Shown here: in pieces, positions 25,942 through 34,136 of the stretch | Layout: every line of letters starts with the position of its first letter | Numbering within the stretch: the first letter of the stretch is position 1 | Assembly (NCBI GenBank): GCA_963743875.1 | Contig: CAVURM010000001.1 | Coordinates: 1,178,001-1,242,000 of the forward strand | DNA length: 64,000 nucleotides | DNA from: RHKX01 sp963743875 | GTDB taxonomy: Bacteria; Actinomycetota; Thermoleophilia; Solirubrobacterales; 70-9 | Direction of reading: 5' to 3' | Translations under genes and position numbers: made by a program | Notes under the pieces: model-generated | Database searches by the model: none | Told to the model about the DNA's origin: nothing | The model's input: only the letters and a program-made list of their open reading frames with translations

Positions 25942-26054
25942 CGACAAGGACATTAGCGGATGCTCACCGGACCTTTGCAAACTTATTGCCAATTCTCGGA
26001 CGGATATTGGTCACAGAGGGGGAACGTGAGCGTGGAATGCCGTGGGGGGCCGGA

Positions 26055-26365
26055 GGTTGGTGTGGCCTGCCGAGGCGACCCGCCGGCCGGTGAGAGTCGG
26101 TTTGGGCTGGGAAGGGAGGACTTTGGCGGTTCGGCCACCGTTCACCCGCCTGCCGAGGGGCATTCTTGGGACGTGGGTCTTTTTGAGCTCCTCTGGGGAG
26201 CTCAGGGAGACCCACGTCCACCCCTCACCGGCAATATCGGGGGTCCGTCCTCGTAAACGCTGATCCGCGGGTGGCGCGGGCGTGGGTCGACACCCGAGCG
26301 TCAGCGAGCGGTGCGATCCACCCCGCGACAGGCCCCGCGGTCTGGCGCTTCCGGCGGGAACGGCG
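26055..26365 (-). repeat. Composite intergenic repeat, copy 2 (inverted)
   Basis: Same two blocks as copies 1 and 3, read on the minus strand: M1 (about 26235-26355, with GCGCCACCCGCGGATCAGCG), a stem-loop, then M2 (about 26055-26160, with CCCCTCGGCAGGCGGGTGAA and TCTCACCGGCCGGCGGGT). The block sequences are close to identical with copies 1 and 3, but the stem-loop between them is unrelated (see 26169-26219). It lies between the ferritin-like gene's stop and the short hypothetical gene, and contains no convincing ORF. Confidence 0.85.
26169..26219 (+). other. Long stem-loop inside repeat copy 2
   Basis: A 23-bp stem: GGACGTGGGTCTTTTTGAGC and one further TCC on the left, paired with GGAGCTCAGGGAGACCCACG and TCC on the right, loop TCTGG. 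All three non-Watson-Crick positions are T facing G on the plus strand, so it would be fully paired (with G-U wobbles) as plus-strand RNA. It replaces the weaker stem-loop found in copies 1 and 3. Confidence 0.75.
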
Positions 26366-26373
26366 ACCGAGAA

Positions 26374-26880
26374 CTACCGCCCCTCGGCCTCGTATTCCTT
26401 GAGGAAGCCCTCGAACTCGCGCATATGACCCTGTTCGTCGCGAAGGATCGTGATCACCATGTCCTCGGTGACGGGGTCGTGCTCTGAGGCGAACTCGATG
26501 ATCTCGTTGTAGAACCCGATCGCTCCGGCCTCGGCCGCGATAACGCCCCTGATCACCGCAGGGATGTCCGTCTGCTCGGTCGGCGGCTGGAGGAAATCCT
26601 GGCTTGCGCTGAATTGCTTGGAGCCTGGAACGACGCCGTAGAGCTCCTTGATCCGCGCTGCGAATTGCTGGGCGTGCCCGAGCTCCTCGGTGATGTCGGC
26701 CGCCAGCGACTGCTTGATCTCCTGGGCGCGGACGCCGTCGGGATTGACGGAGTTGGCGACGTAGCTCATCACCGTCTCGATCTCCATCCAATAGGCCCTC
26801 TCGAGCATCGCGACCAGCTTCTCGCGATCGGCCCTGTTCTCCTCGGCGAGGATGTCCCTCGAACCTCGATCACCTGACAT
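26374..26880 (-). CDS. Ferritin-like di-iron protein
   Basis: 168 residues, four-helix ferritin-like fold. Metal-ligand motifs are visible: ERAYWMEIETVMSYV with paired Glu, ITEELGHAQQF (ExxH), AAEAGAIGFYNEII and RDEQGHMREFE (ExxH). It resembles bacterioferritin/Dps-related proteins without the heme-ligand Met region, so function is iron storage or oxidative protection, exact class unclear. Monocistronic by spacing; a divergent alpha/beta hydrolase starts 75 bp away, so the short region between carries both promoters. Confidence 0.85.
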   Translation of the reverse strand: MSGDRGSRDILAEENRADREKLVAMLERAYWMEIETVMSYVANSVNPDGVRAQEIKQSLAADITEELGHAQQFAARIKELYGVVPGSKQFSASQDFLQPPTEQTDIPAVIRGVIAAEAGAIGFYNEIIEFASEHDPVTEDMVITILRDEQGHMREFEGFLKEYEAEGR

Positions 26881-26955
26881 TTCCTTGCTCCTTCTCGACT
26901 TTGGATCGCCAACCGCGTCATGACATCGGCGGCAGGCGCTAGAAAGGGACTGCCT

Positions 26956-27863
26956 ATGTCTCCTACGCAGGGACCCCCGACACTAACCGGCGCCGAACGT
27001 CGGACGCGGCTCGCCGACGTCGATACGCGTGTGCTCGAGGTCGACGGTCAGGGTCCGCCCCTGCTGCTGATCCACGGCTACGCCGACAGCGCCGACACCT
27101 GGCGACCGCTGCTCGAGCAACTCGAGAGGGTGGGTCGGTCGGCGTCAGCCTTCGACCTCCGAGGCTTCGGAACGGCCGAGCCGCTCGACGCCACGGGGCT
27201 GCTGATGGGTCAGTGGGACCTGATGGTCGAAGCAGCGCTGCTGGAGTTGAGCGAGCGCCACGGGGGCGAGGAGGTGATCGTCGTCGGCAACTCGCTGGGC
27301 GGGGCGCTGGCGCTCCGGGCCGCCGAACACGAGGAGCTCCCGATCGCGGGCATCGTCCCGATCGCGCCCGCCGGCCTGCACATGGCCGGCTGGTTCTCGG
27401 CGATCGAGAGTGAGTGGCTGATCCGCCTGCTGCGCGCTTCCCCGTTTCCAGTGCCCGAGCAGATAGTCAGGCCGATCGTCGGCCGCGTCTATCGCAGCCT
27501 CGTGTTCAGCGACCCCCGCGAGGCCGACCCCGTCACGTCGCGTCGTTCTCCCGCCACGTCGGAACGTTTGCACAGAGCATGGGCATCCTCGACATCGGTC
27601 GCCGCCTGATACCCGAGCTGAACGATCCATTCGAGCTGAAGCAGATCGACTGCCCGCTGCTGCTGATCTGGGGCGAGCGCGACCGCATGGTCTTCACGAC
27701 CGGCGCCGAGCAGGTGCTGAGGACAGTCGACTACTCCGACATCGAGGTGATTCCCGACTGCGGCCACTGCCCGCAGCTGGAGGTACCCGATCTGCTCGCC
27801 GATCTGCTCCTCGGTTTTCCGGACAACCTCGAGTACGCGCCCTACGAGAAGCGGGAAAGCTAG
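26956..27863 (+). CDS. Alpha/beta hydrolase, internal frameshift
   Basis: About 302 residues when joined. The nucleophile elbow GNSLGGA, preceding oxyanion loop LIHGYADSADTW and the DLRGFG turn are in the first frame; from about 27540 the frame changes and continues SFSRHVGTFAQSMGILDIGR through WGERDRMV (acid) to CGHCPQLE (His). One base is missing near 27535-27545 in the sequence as given. All three triad residues are present after repair, so the enzyme is probably real. Substrate unknown; the family includes esterases, haloalkane and C-C hydrolases. Start ATG 26956 follows AAAGGGA. Confidence 0.8.
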
Positions 27864-27868
27864 GTCCG

Positions 27869-30800
27869 TCAGACCGCCTCGGCCTCGGCCGCCGGCTCGT
27901 CGACCTCCGACGCGATCGTCCCGTCGTCGGTGAGATCCTCATCAGGAGGAAGCTCACCGCCGCGATCGGTCCCCGCGATCAGCTCGTCGGGCTTGGGCGC
28001 ATCGGGTACGAATCCCGATTTCATCCCGAAGTAGACCGCCTGGGGGTGATGGGCGATGATCGCCACCGTCGACTGCTCGGGGGTGACCGCGAAGCCTTCC
28101 GAGAGCGTCATCCCGATCTGCTCGAGGCCGAGCAGGCGCCAGACCTTTTCGTGCTCGGACTGCTCCGGGCAGGCCGGATAGCCCCAGGAATAGCGGCGCC
28201 CCTGACCGGTGTCGATATCGAGCTCGCTGCGGGCCTGAGCGTGTAGCCACTCGGCCAGCCCCTCCGCTGACTGGACGCCGAGCCCGTGAACGAAGAGCTG
28301 CTCGGCGAACTCGCCGTCGCGCTCGAGCTGCTCGATCCGCTCGGTGACCTCGGGTCCGACTGTCACACCCTGCAGAACGACGACGTCGCGCTCGCCGGAG
28401 TCGATCGGCCGGAAGAAGTCGGCCAGGCAGATCCGGTCGTGCTTGGGCTGACGCGGGAAGACGAGCCGCTCGAGCTCCCTTTCGTGATCGGCAGGATCGA
28501 AGACGACCAGCTCGTTGCCGTCCGCGTTGCAGGGGAAGTAGCCGATCCGCGCCTGCGGTCGCAGATAGTCCTGCTCGGCCCACATCCGGTCGAGCTTCGC
28601 GGTGAAGCCCTCCTCGGTGCCGTCGCCCTCCACGATCTTGCGCCAAGCCTCGCCCTTGACCCCACGACCGCCCCAATGCAGCTTGAAGAGCACGTGCCGG
28701 TCGAGGTAGGGATAGACGTCATCGAGGTCGATGTCGACGTCGCGCACCCCCCACTTCGCGACGTCGGGGACCGGGGTCTCGACGCTCACGGCCGAGCGCA
28801 CCGAGTCGTCTGTGGTCGGCGGCGAGTCGTCGATCACGATCGGTTTCTCGCGCAACCCTCTGGCCTCGTCGCGGATCCTTGCCACCAGGGAACTCCGAGC
28901 CTCCTCGTCCACGAGCGCGTCGATCGTGTCCAGGCCGGCGAAGGCGTCCTTGCAGTAGAAGACGCCCGGCTCGTAGATCTCGTCGGACTCGCGGCCGTTC
29001 GGGTAGAGCGCCCGACGGCCGAAGTCGCGATTGATCGCAGCCCCGCCGATCAGGACCGGGAAGTCGAGCCCGCGCTGATGCAGCTCCTGAATGCAGGCGG
29101 GCATCTGCTTCGAGGTTGAGACCAGCAGGGCGGAGAGCCCGATCGCGTCGGCCTCGTTGGTGACGGCGGCGTCGATGATCCGCTCGATCGGGACCTGCTT
29201 GCCGAGGTCGACGACCGTGTAGCCGTTGTTGGTCAGGATCGTGTTGACCAGGGACTTGCCGATGTCGTGGACGTCGCCGAAGACGGTCGCGATCACGACC
29301 GTTCCCTTCGTGTGGCCCTCGATCCGGTCGAGGTAATTCTCGAGCCTGGCGACCGCTCGCTTCATCACCTCGGCCGATTGCAGGACGAACGGCAGGATCA
29401 GCTCACCCGCTCCGAACTTGTCCCCGACCTCCTTCATCGCCGGAAGCAACACCGTGTTCAGCGTCGGGACCGCGCCGATCTTCTCCACCGAGCGATCGAT
29501 CCAGTCCTCGACCCCGTCCTTCTTGCGACGCAGGATGTGGAAGTGCAGGGCCTCCTCGGGCTCCATGTCCTCGGTCGGGTCACCCGCTGCCTCGGCCTCA
29601 TCGGCAGGGCCCTTGCTCTCGAAATGCTCGATGAACTTCTCGAGGGCGTCCTCGGAGCGGTTGAAGACGAGGTCGTCGGCGAGCGAGCGCTCGAACTCGG
29701 GGATCTCTCCGTAGGGAGTGATGTGGTTGGGATTGACCATCGCCAGGTCCAGCCCAGCCTCGACGCAGTGGTGGAGGAAGGTCGAGTTGAGCACCGCGCG
29801 CGCTCCCGGCGAGATGCCGAAGGAGACGTTGGAGACACCGAGCGAGGTCTTCACTCCCGGCAGCTCCGCCTTGATCCGGCGGATGCCCTCGATCGTCTCG
29901 ACAGCGGAGGGCTTCCACTCGTCGTCGCCGGTGGTCAGGGTGAACGTGAGCGCATCGAAGATCAGCAATTCCGGATCGAGGCCGTGCTCGGTGCACGCGA
30001 GGCGATGGATCTCCTGCGCCACCTCCACCTTGCGATCGGCGGTCTTCGCCATTCCGTCGGGATCGATCGTCAGCGCGATCAGCGCCGCCCCGTGACGGAT
30101 GGCCAGCGGCACGATCCGGTCCAGCTTGTCGCGACCGGCCTCGAGGTTGGTCGAGTTGACGATCGCCCGGCCCGGGATCCGTTCCAGCGCAGCCTCGATC
30201 ACCTCGGGCTCGGTCGAATCGATCTGGATCGGCGCGGGCTGGGTCAGGGAGATCCGGCTCACCGTCTCCCCCATCTGCACGTCCTCATCCTGGCGCTCGG
30301 TCAGCGCCACGCAGACGTCGAGCACGTGGGCGCCGCCCTCGACCTGATCCTCGGCCACCTGGACGAGGCCGTCGTAGTCGTCGGCGAGCAGCATCTCCTT
30401 GGCCTTACGGGAGCCCTGGGAGTTGACCCGCTCGCCGACCAGGGTCGGCGCCGGCTCCTGGACCAGGTCGAAGGCGGTCATCATGCTCGCGATCCGAGGC
30501 GGACCGGGCTCCGGCCGCTCACCCGGCTCGAGGCCTCCGATCCGCTCGACGATCGCGGCGATGTGCTCCGGCGTCGTACCGCAGCAGCCTCCGACCAAGC
30601 CGACGCCGTGGCGCTCAACGAACTCCCGGAGCACCTTCGAGAGCTGCTCGGGTGTCTCGGGAAAGATCGTCTCGCCGTCCGGACCCTGGATCGGCAGACC
30701 GGCGTTCGGGATGCAGTGAACGGGCATGGGTGAGTTCTCACCGAGGTAGCGGATCGCGTCCCTCATGTCCTCGGGGCCGGTCGAGCAGTTGAGGCCGATG

Positions 30801-31465
30801 ATGTCCACCCTCATGCCCTCGAGGATCGCCAGCACCGCTTCGATATCGGTGCCGAGCAGCATCTTGCCCCCGTTGGGCAGCAGCGAGACGGAGACCTGGA
30901 TCGGCACCGCACGCCCCACCCGCTTGAACGCCTCGCGGGCGCCGACGATCGCAGCCCTCACCTCGAGAATGTCCTGAGCGGTCTCGATGATCACCAGGTC
31001 GGCTCCGCCCTCGACCAGCGCCCCGGCCTGCTCATCGAAGACCTCCGCCAGGCGGGCGAAGCTGATGTCGCCCAACGTCGGGTCGTCGCTTGCCGGAAGG
31101 AAGCCGGTCGGGCCGATCGAACCCGCCACGAAGCGGTCAGGCCCCGCCGCCTCGCGAGCGATCTCCGCCGACCTTCGGTTGATCTCGATCGTGTGATCGG
31201 CGAGCCCCCACTCCTCGAGCTTCAACCGCGAGCCCTGGAAGGAGTCCGTCTCGACGACCTCGGCGCCGGCGGCGAGCATCTCCTCGTGGACGCCGGCGAT
31301 GACGTCGGGGCGATGGAGGACGAGCGCCTCATGGCACTTCCCGGCGAGGCCGCCGTAATCGGCACTGGAAAGTTCGTAGCGCTCCAGGGTTGCGCCCATC
31401 CCACCGTCGAAGACGATGATTCGCTCGCTCGCGGCGGCAAGAATGTCGCGTTCAGGTTGGCTCAT
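27869..31465 (-). CDS. metH: Cobalamin-dependent methionine synthase
   Basis: 1,198-residue cytoplasmic enzyme that moves a methyl group from methyltetrahydrofolate to homocysteine through cob(I)alamin. All four modules are visible in order: homocysteine domain with zinc cysteines in LNCSTGP and VGGCCGTTPEH (about 1-320); folate domain with GGAHVLDVCVA and ALTIDPDGMAK (about 340-620); cobalamin cap and B12 domain with the ligand motif GDVHDIGKS (His733); and the AdoMet activation domain with RRYSWGYPACPEQSEH and SEGFAVTPEQS near the end. ATG 31465 sits just after a GGAGGTG site that overlaps the end of a SAM riboswitch. Convergent with the hydrolase; the frame reading on to 31507 would start inside the riboswitch. 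Confidence 0.97.
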   Translation of the reverse strand: MSQPERDILAAASERIIVFDGGMGATLERYELSSADYGGLAGKCHEALVLHRPDVIAGVHEEMLAAGAEVVETDSFQGSRLKLEEWGLADHTIEINRRSAEIAREAAGPDRFVAGSIGPTGFLPASDDPTLGDISFARLAEVFDEQAGALVEGGADLVIIETAQDILEVRAAIVGAREAFKRVGRAVPIQVSVSLLPNGGKMLLGTDIEAVLAILEGMRVDIIGLNCSTGPEDMRDAIRYLGENSPMPVHCIPNAGLPIQGPDGETIFPETPEQLSKVLREFVERHGVGLVGGCCGTTPEHIAAIVERIGGLEPGERPEPGPPRIASMMTAFDLVQEPAPTLVGERVNSQGSRKAKEMLLADDYDGLVQVAEDQVEGGAHVLDVCVALTERQDEDVQMGETVSRISLTQPAPIQIDSTEPEVIEAALERIPGRAIVNSTNLEAGRDKLDRIVPLAIRHGAALIALTIDPDGMAKTADRKVEVAQEIHRLACTEHGLDPELLIFDALTFTLTTGDDEWKPSAVETIEGIRRIKAELPGVKTSLGVSNVSFGISPGARAVLNSTFLHHCVEAGLDLAMVNPNHITPYGEIPEFERSLADDLVFNRSEDALEKFIEHFESKGPADEAEAAGDPTEDMEPEEALHFHILRRKKDGVEDWIDRSVEKIGAVPTLNTVLLPAMKEVGDKFGAGELILPFVLQSAEVMKRAVARLENYLDRIEGHTKGTVVIATVFGDVHDIGKSLVNTILTNNGYTVVDLGKQVPIERIIDAAVTNEADAIGLSALLVSTSKQMPACIQELHQRGLDFPVLIGGAAINRDFGRRALYPNGRESDEIYEPGVFYCKDAFAGLDTIDALVDEEARSSLVARIRDEARGLREKPIVIDDSPPTTDDSVRSAVSVETPVPDVAKWGVRDVDIDLDDVYPYLDRHVLFKLHWGGRGVKGEAWRKIVEGDGTEEGFTAKLDRMWAEQDYLRPQARIGYFPCNADGNELVVFDPADHERELERLVFPRQPKHDRICLADFFRPIDSGERDVVVLQGVTVGPEVTERIEQLERDGEFAEQLFVHGLGVQSAEGLAEWLHAQARSELDIDTGQGRRYSWGYPACPEQSEHEKVWRLLGLEQIGMTLSEGFAVTPEQSTVAIIAHHPQAVYFGMKSGFVPDAPKPDELIAGTDRGGELPPDEDLTDDGTIASEVDEPAAEAEAV

Positions 31466-31478
31466 CGGGAGGTCACCT

Positions 31479-31581
31479 CCATCGGTCCCGGCTGTCGCAC
31501 CGTGCATCGCCAGTCGATCATGTCTGGCCCTGCCGGTTGCGGCGGCTTCAACGGTCCGGGTCCCTCAGCCGCTCTGGATGG
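31479..31581 (-). promoter_or_regulatory. SAM-I (S-box) riboswitch upstream of metH
   Basis: On the minus strand the leader reads CCATCCAGAGCGGCTGAGGG, then CGGACCGTTGAAGCCGCCGC and AACCGGC, matching the S-box core (AGAG, GAGGGA, GAAGCC, GCAACC), and later GGTGCGA and CGATGGA. The P1 stem pairs CCATC (31577-31581) with GATGG (31479-31483). The 3' P1 strand runs straight into the metH ribosome site GGAGGTG, so ligand binding would sequester the first bases of the site; control is likely translational and metH is off when SAM is high. Confidence 0.88.
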
Positions 31582-31659
31582 CAGACGGCAAGGATAGCGA
31601 GGCCGGGATTCCCCTCCCATCCTCGTCGGGGAGGTCAGGCGCGAGCCAACCCACTTGAG

Positions 31660-31746
31660 GGGGCGTCGCAGGGCGGGGTTCCCCGTGGGGACTCGAGCAC
31701 GAGCGAAGCGGGTTGCCCCCACGGGGACTCCGCCCTGTGGCGCCCT
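31660..31746 (+). repeat. Giant capped hairpin A
   Basis: Stem of about 30 bp: left arm 31660-31690, right arm 31717-31746, with one bulged T. All other non-Watson-Crick positions are G-U wobbles on the plus strand. The 26-nt cap (31691-31716, ACTCGAGCACGAGCGAAGCG then GGTTGC) is the same as that of the hairpin at 41967-42048, although the stems are unrelated. It lies between the metH riboswitch and the end of the glycosyltransferase fusion gene, both transcribed leftward; no ORF here is convincing. Confidence 0.8.
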
Positions 31747-31798
31747 GCTTGGGCGAGTTGCCCTCACGTGGCCCCCGCCCCTCGGCGCCCCGCCAGAC

Positions 31799-34120
31799 CT
31801 AACTGGTGACGCCCGAAACGTCCTCGCGAGCCCGTGGCTGGAGCCGAACGGGCGCGGCGCTCAACGCCCGCAGGCGCACGTCCGACCAGCTCATTCCCTC
31901 ACGAACCAGAGCCGGCAGACCGAGCGCGACCGCGGTTGCGATCTCGACGCCCTGCAGGATCACTCCGTAGGCGAGCGCGTCGGCGGCCCCGACCCCGTAA
32001 CCGGTGGTGAGCACGCTGATCACCGCAAGCTGGAAAACGCCGACGTTGGAGGGAGTGGCGGGCACCACCGCGGTCACGTTCACGGCGAACAGCACCGCCG
32101 CCGCGCCGCCGACGCCCATTGCACCGTCGAGGCCCATCGCCACCGCCAACGCGTAACAGGCTGCGACCTGGATCGCCCAGGCGGTCAGCTGAGCGGCGCC
32201 GGCGAGCGGCCCGCGACGCGGATCGCGAAAGACCGCGAGGCCCGAGCGCACCTTGACCAGGGCCTCGCGGGCCATCGCGGCCAGCCGGGCAATCCGCCCC
32301 GAACCGGAGCGGCGAACCAGGGCGGGGGCGATGAGGACCGCGATCAGCAACAACGCGGGAGCGAAGCTGATCAGGAACAGGTGCTCGGAGCTGCGATGGA
32401 AGAGATCGGTGGAGGTGACGATGACGACGCCGAGGAGCAGGAGGGCGAGGATGTTGAACGCGGTTTGTGAGACGAGGGTGCCGAGCAGGACCGGGAACGT
32501 CTCGCGAAAGCGGCCAATCCGGCGGGCGATGATCATCGCCCTTGCCGGCTCACCGAGGCGAGCCGGCAACGTTGCCGACATGAGTACACCGATCATCGTC
32601 GCCGACGTGAAGTCGCGCCTCCGCAACGGGGCGCCGGGGAGGGCCGAGCGGGCGGTCAGATACCAGGCGCCGGCGCGGAAGAACATCGAGAGGCACATGA
32701 ACGCGGTCGCCACCAGCACCCAGGCGAGATCGGAACGGACCGCACTCTCGACGACGCTGTCGAAGCCGATCCGCTGCGCCGCCAGATAGGTCAGACCCAG
32801 TCCGACGAGGGTCCCGATCCCGAGCCCGACCCGGCGTGCGTACCGGCGCCGTCGGGAACTCTGGTCGATCGGGATCGGCTCCGGCGAGGGGATCCGGGCC
32901 GCAGGCACGCGGGTCAGACCGTCGGCGGGTGCGAACCCGTATCGCTGCGCGCCCCTGGTCAGCCGGTCGCCCGGGATCGGCACGTCCGTGGCGCGCTCAT
33001 AGGTGCGCTCGACCTGCGCGGCGATGCGCGGCCAGGCGAAGCGCTCCGCGCTCTCACGCGCCGCTGCTCCCATGGCGGCCCGGCGCCGGGGCTCCATGTG
33101 CAACCGCTGCAGTTCCTCGGCGAGTCGCTGTGGGTCGCCCGGTGGGATCAGGATGCCATCGACTCCGTCGCTGACGACGTCGGCGTACCCGGCGATCTCG
33201 GAGGCGACGACAGGAGTCCCGGAGGCGAACGCCTCGGTCAGGACCATCCCGAAGCTCTCGCCGGAAAGCGAGGGAGCGCAGAGTACGTCGGCGGCGGCGA
33301 GCTCCTGCCACAGCCGATCGCGATCGACGGTTCCGACAACGTCGATCGACCTCAGCGCCTCCGGGTTCGCCAGCGCCTTCGAGATGTCCTCGGGGGCGGT
33401 GCCGACGACGACCAGGCGGGCCGGAACATGCTCGACCAGCGCCTCGAAGGCCCGCAGCAGAACCGGCAACCCCTTGCGCTCGTCGGCGCGACCCACGAAC
33501 AGCAGGCGAAGCTCCTCCTCGGAGCCCGGGGACGGCGAATCGGTCGGGGAGAGACCGATGTCGACTCCGTTGGGGACGATCTCGTAGTTGCCCCCGTACC
33601 AGCGACGACCGGTCCACTCAGCGGCCTCGGAAACGGCGATCCGGGCGCTCAGCTGATTGAACTTGCGCCGGGCACCGAATCCGATCGCAATCTGCTGGGG
33701 AACGAACTTGGGGGCGTAGGCGTGAAAGGTGCCGACGACCGGCGCCCCGCCGAACCCGCAGGCGTCCCAGCCGATGATCGGGGCCGGCGGCTCCTGAACG
33801 TGGACGACGTCGAAGTCGCCCCGGCGCAGCTCGCGTCGCATGGTCGCGATCGCGTCGGGGAAGACCGAGAGGTTCGTGACCGACCCGTTGGCACCGAATC
33901 CCATGGTGCGGCCGAGCGTCGTCAAGTAGTCAGGCATCGGCCGGACTCGCGGGGGGGCTCCGCGGTGGAGCGTGCGGCTGAGGCGGTCCGGCGGGTCCCA
34001 GGGAGCGAGAACTCTGACCTCGTTACCTCTCCCGATCAGATGCTCGGCGAGCGCCTGAGTGTGCCGGTTGACGCCTCCCTCATACGTCCACGAATAGGGC
34101 GTGACGACGGCGATTCGCAT
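31799..34120 (-). CDS. GT4 glycosyltransferase fused to a flippase-like membrane domain
   Basis: 773 residues. The N-terminal ~390 form a GT4 (PimA/PimB-like) glycosyltransferase: MRIAVVTPYSWTYEGGV and nucleotide-sugar motif ESFGMVLTEAFASGTPVVAS with the conserved Glu pair. After a linker (about 395-440) comes a lysylphosphatidylglycerol-synthase-type transmembrane domain (UPF0104/AglD-like) with many helices up to about residue 740. The fusion suggests that a lipid-linked glycan is made and moved across the membrane by one protein. Start ATG 34120 (second Met of the frame) follows 16 bp after the upstream membrane-protein gene's stop, on the same strand. Confidence 0.88.
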   Translation of the reverse strand: MRIAVVTPYSWTYEGGVNRHTQALAEHLIGRGNEVRVLAPWDPPDRLSRTLHRGAPPRVRPMPDYLTTLGRTMGFGANGSVTNLSVFPDAIATMRRELRRGDFDVVHVQEPPAPIIGWDACGFGGAPVVGTFHAYAPKFVPQQIAIGFGARRKFNQLSARIAVSEAAEWTGRRWYGGNYEIVPNGVDIGLSPTDSPSPGSEEELRLLFVGRADERKGLPVLLRAFEALVEHVPARLVVVGTAPEDISKALANPEALRSIDVVGTVDRDRLWQELAAADVLCAPSLSGESFGMVLTEAFASGTPVVASEIAGYADVVSDGVDGILIPPGDPQRLAEELQRLHMEPRRRAAMGAAARESAERFAWPRIAAQVERTYERATDVPIPGDRLTRGAQRYGFAPADGLTRVPAARIPSPEPIPIDQSSRRRRYARRVGLGIGTLVGLGLTYLAAQRIGFDSVVESAVRSDLAWVLVATAFMCLSMFFRAGAWYLTARSALPGAPLRRRDFTSATMIGVLMSATLPARLGEPARAMIIARRIGRFRETFPVLLGTLVSQTAFNILALLLLGVVIVTSTDLFHRSSEHLFLISFAPALLLIAVLIAPALVRRSGSGRIARLAAMAREALVKVRSGLAVFRDPRRGPLAGAAQLTAWAIQVAACYALAVAMGLDGAMGVGGAAAVLFAVNVTAVVPATPSNVGVFQLAVISVLTTGYGVGAADALAYGVILQGVEIATAVALGLPALVREGMSWSDVRLRALSAAPVRLQPRAREDVSGVTS

Positions 34121-34136
34121 CTTGTGACAGGTGAGG

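Noticed and set aside
29267..30733. 488-residue frame on the plus strand inside metH
   Set aside because: Antisense to the folate and cobalamin domains of a conserved enzyme; composition is typical of a shadow frame.
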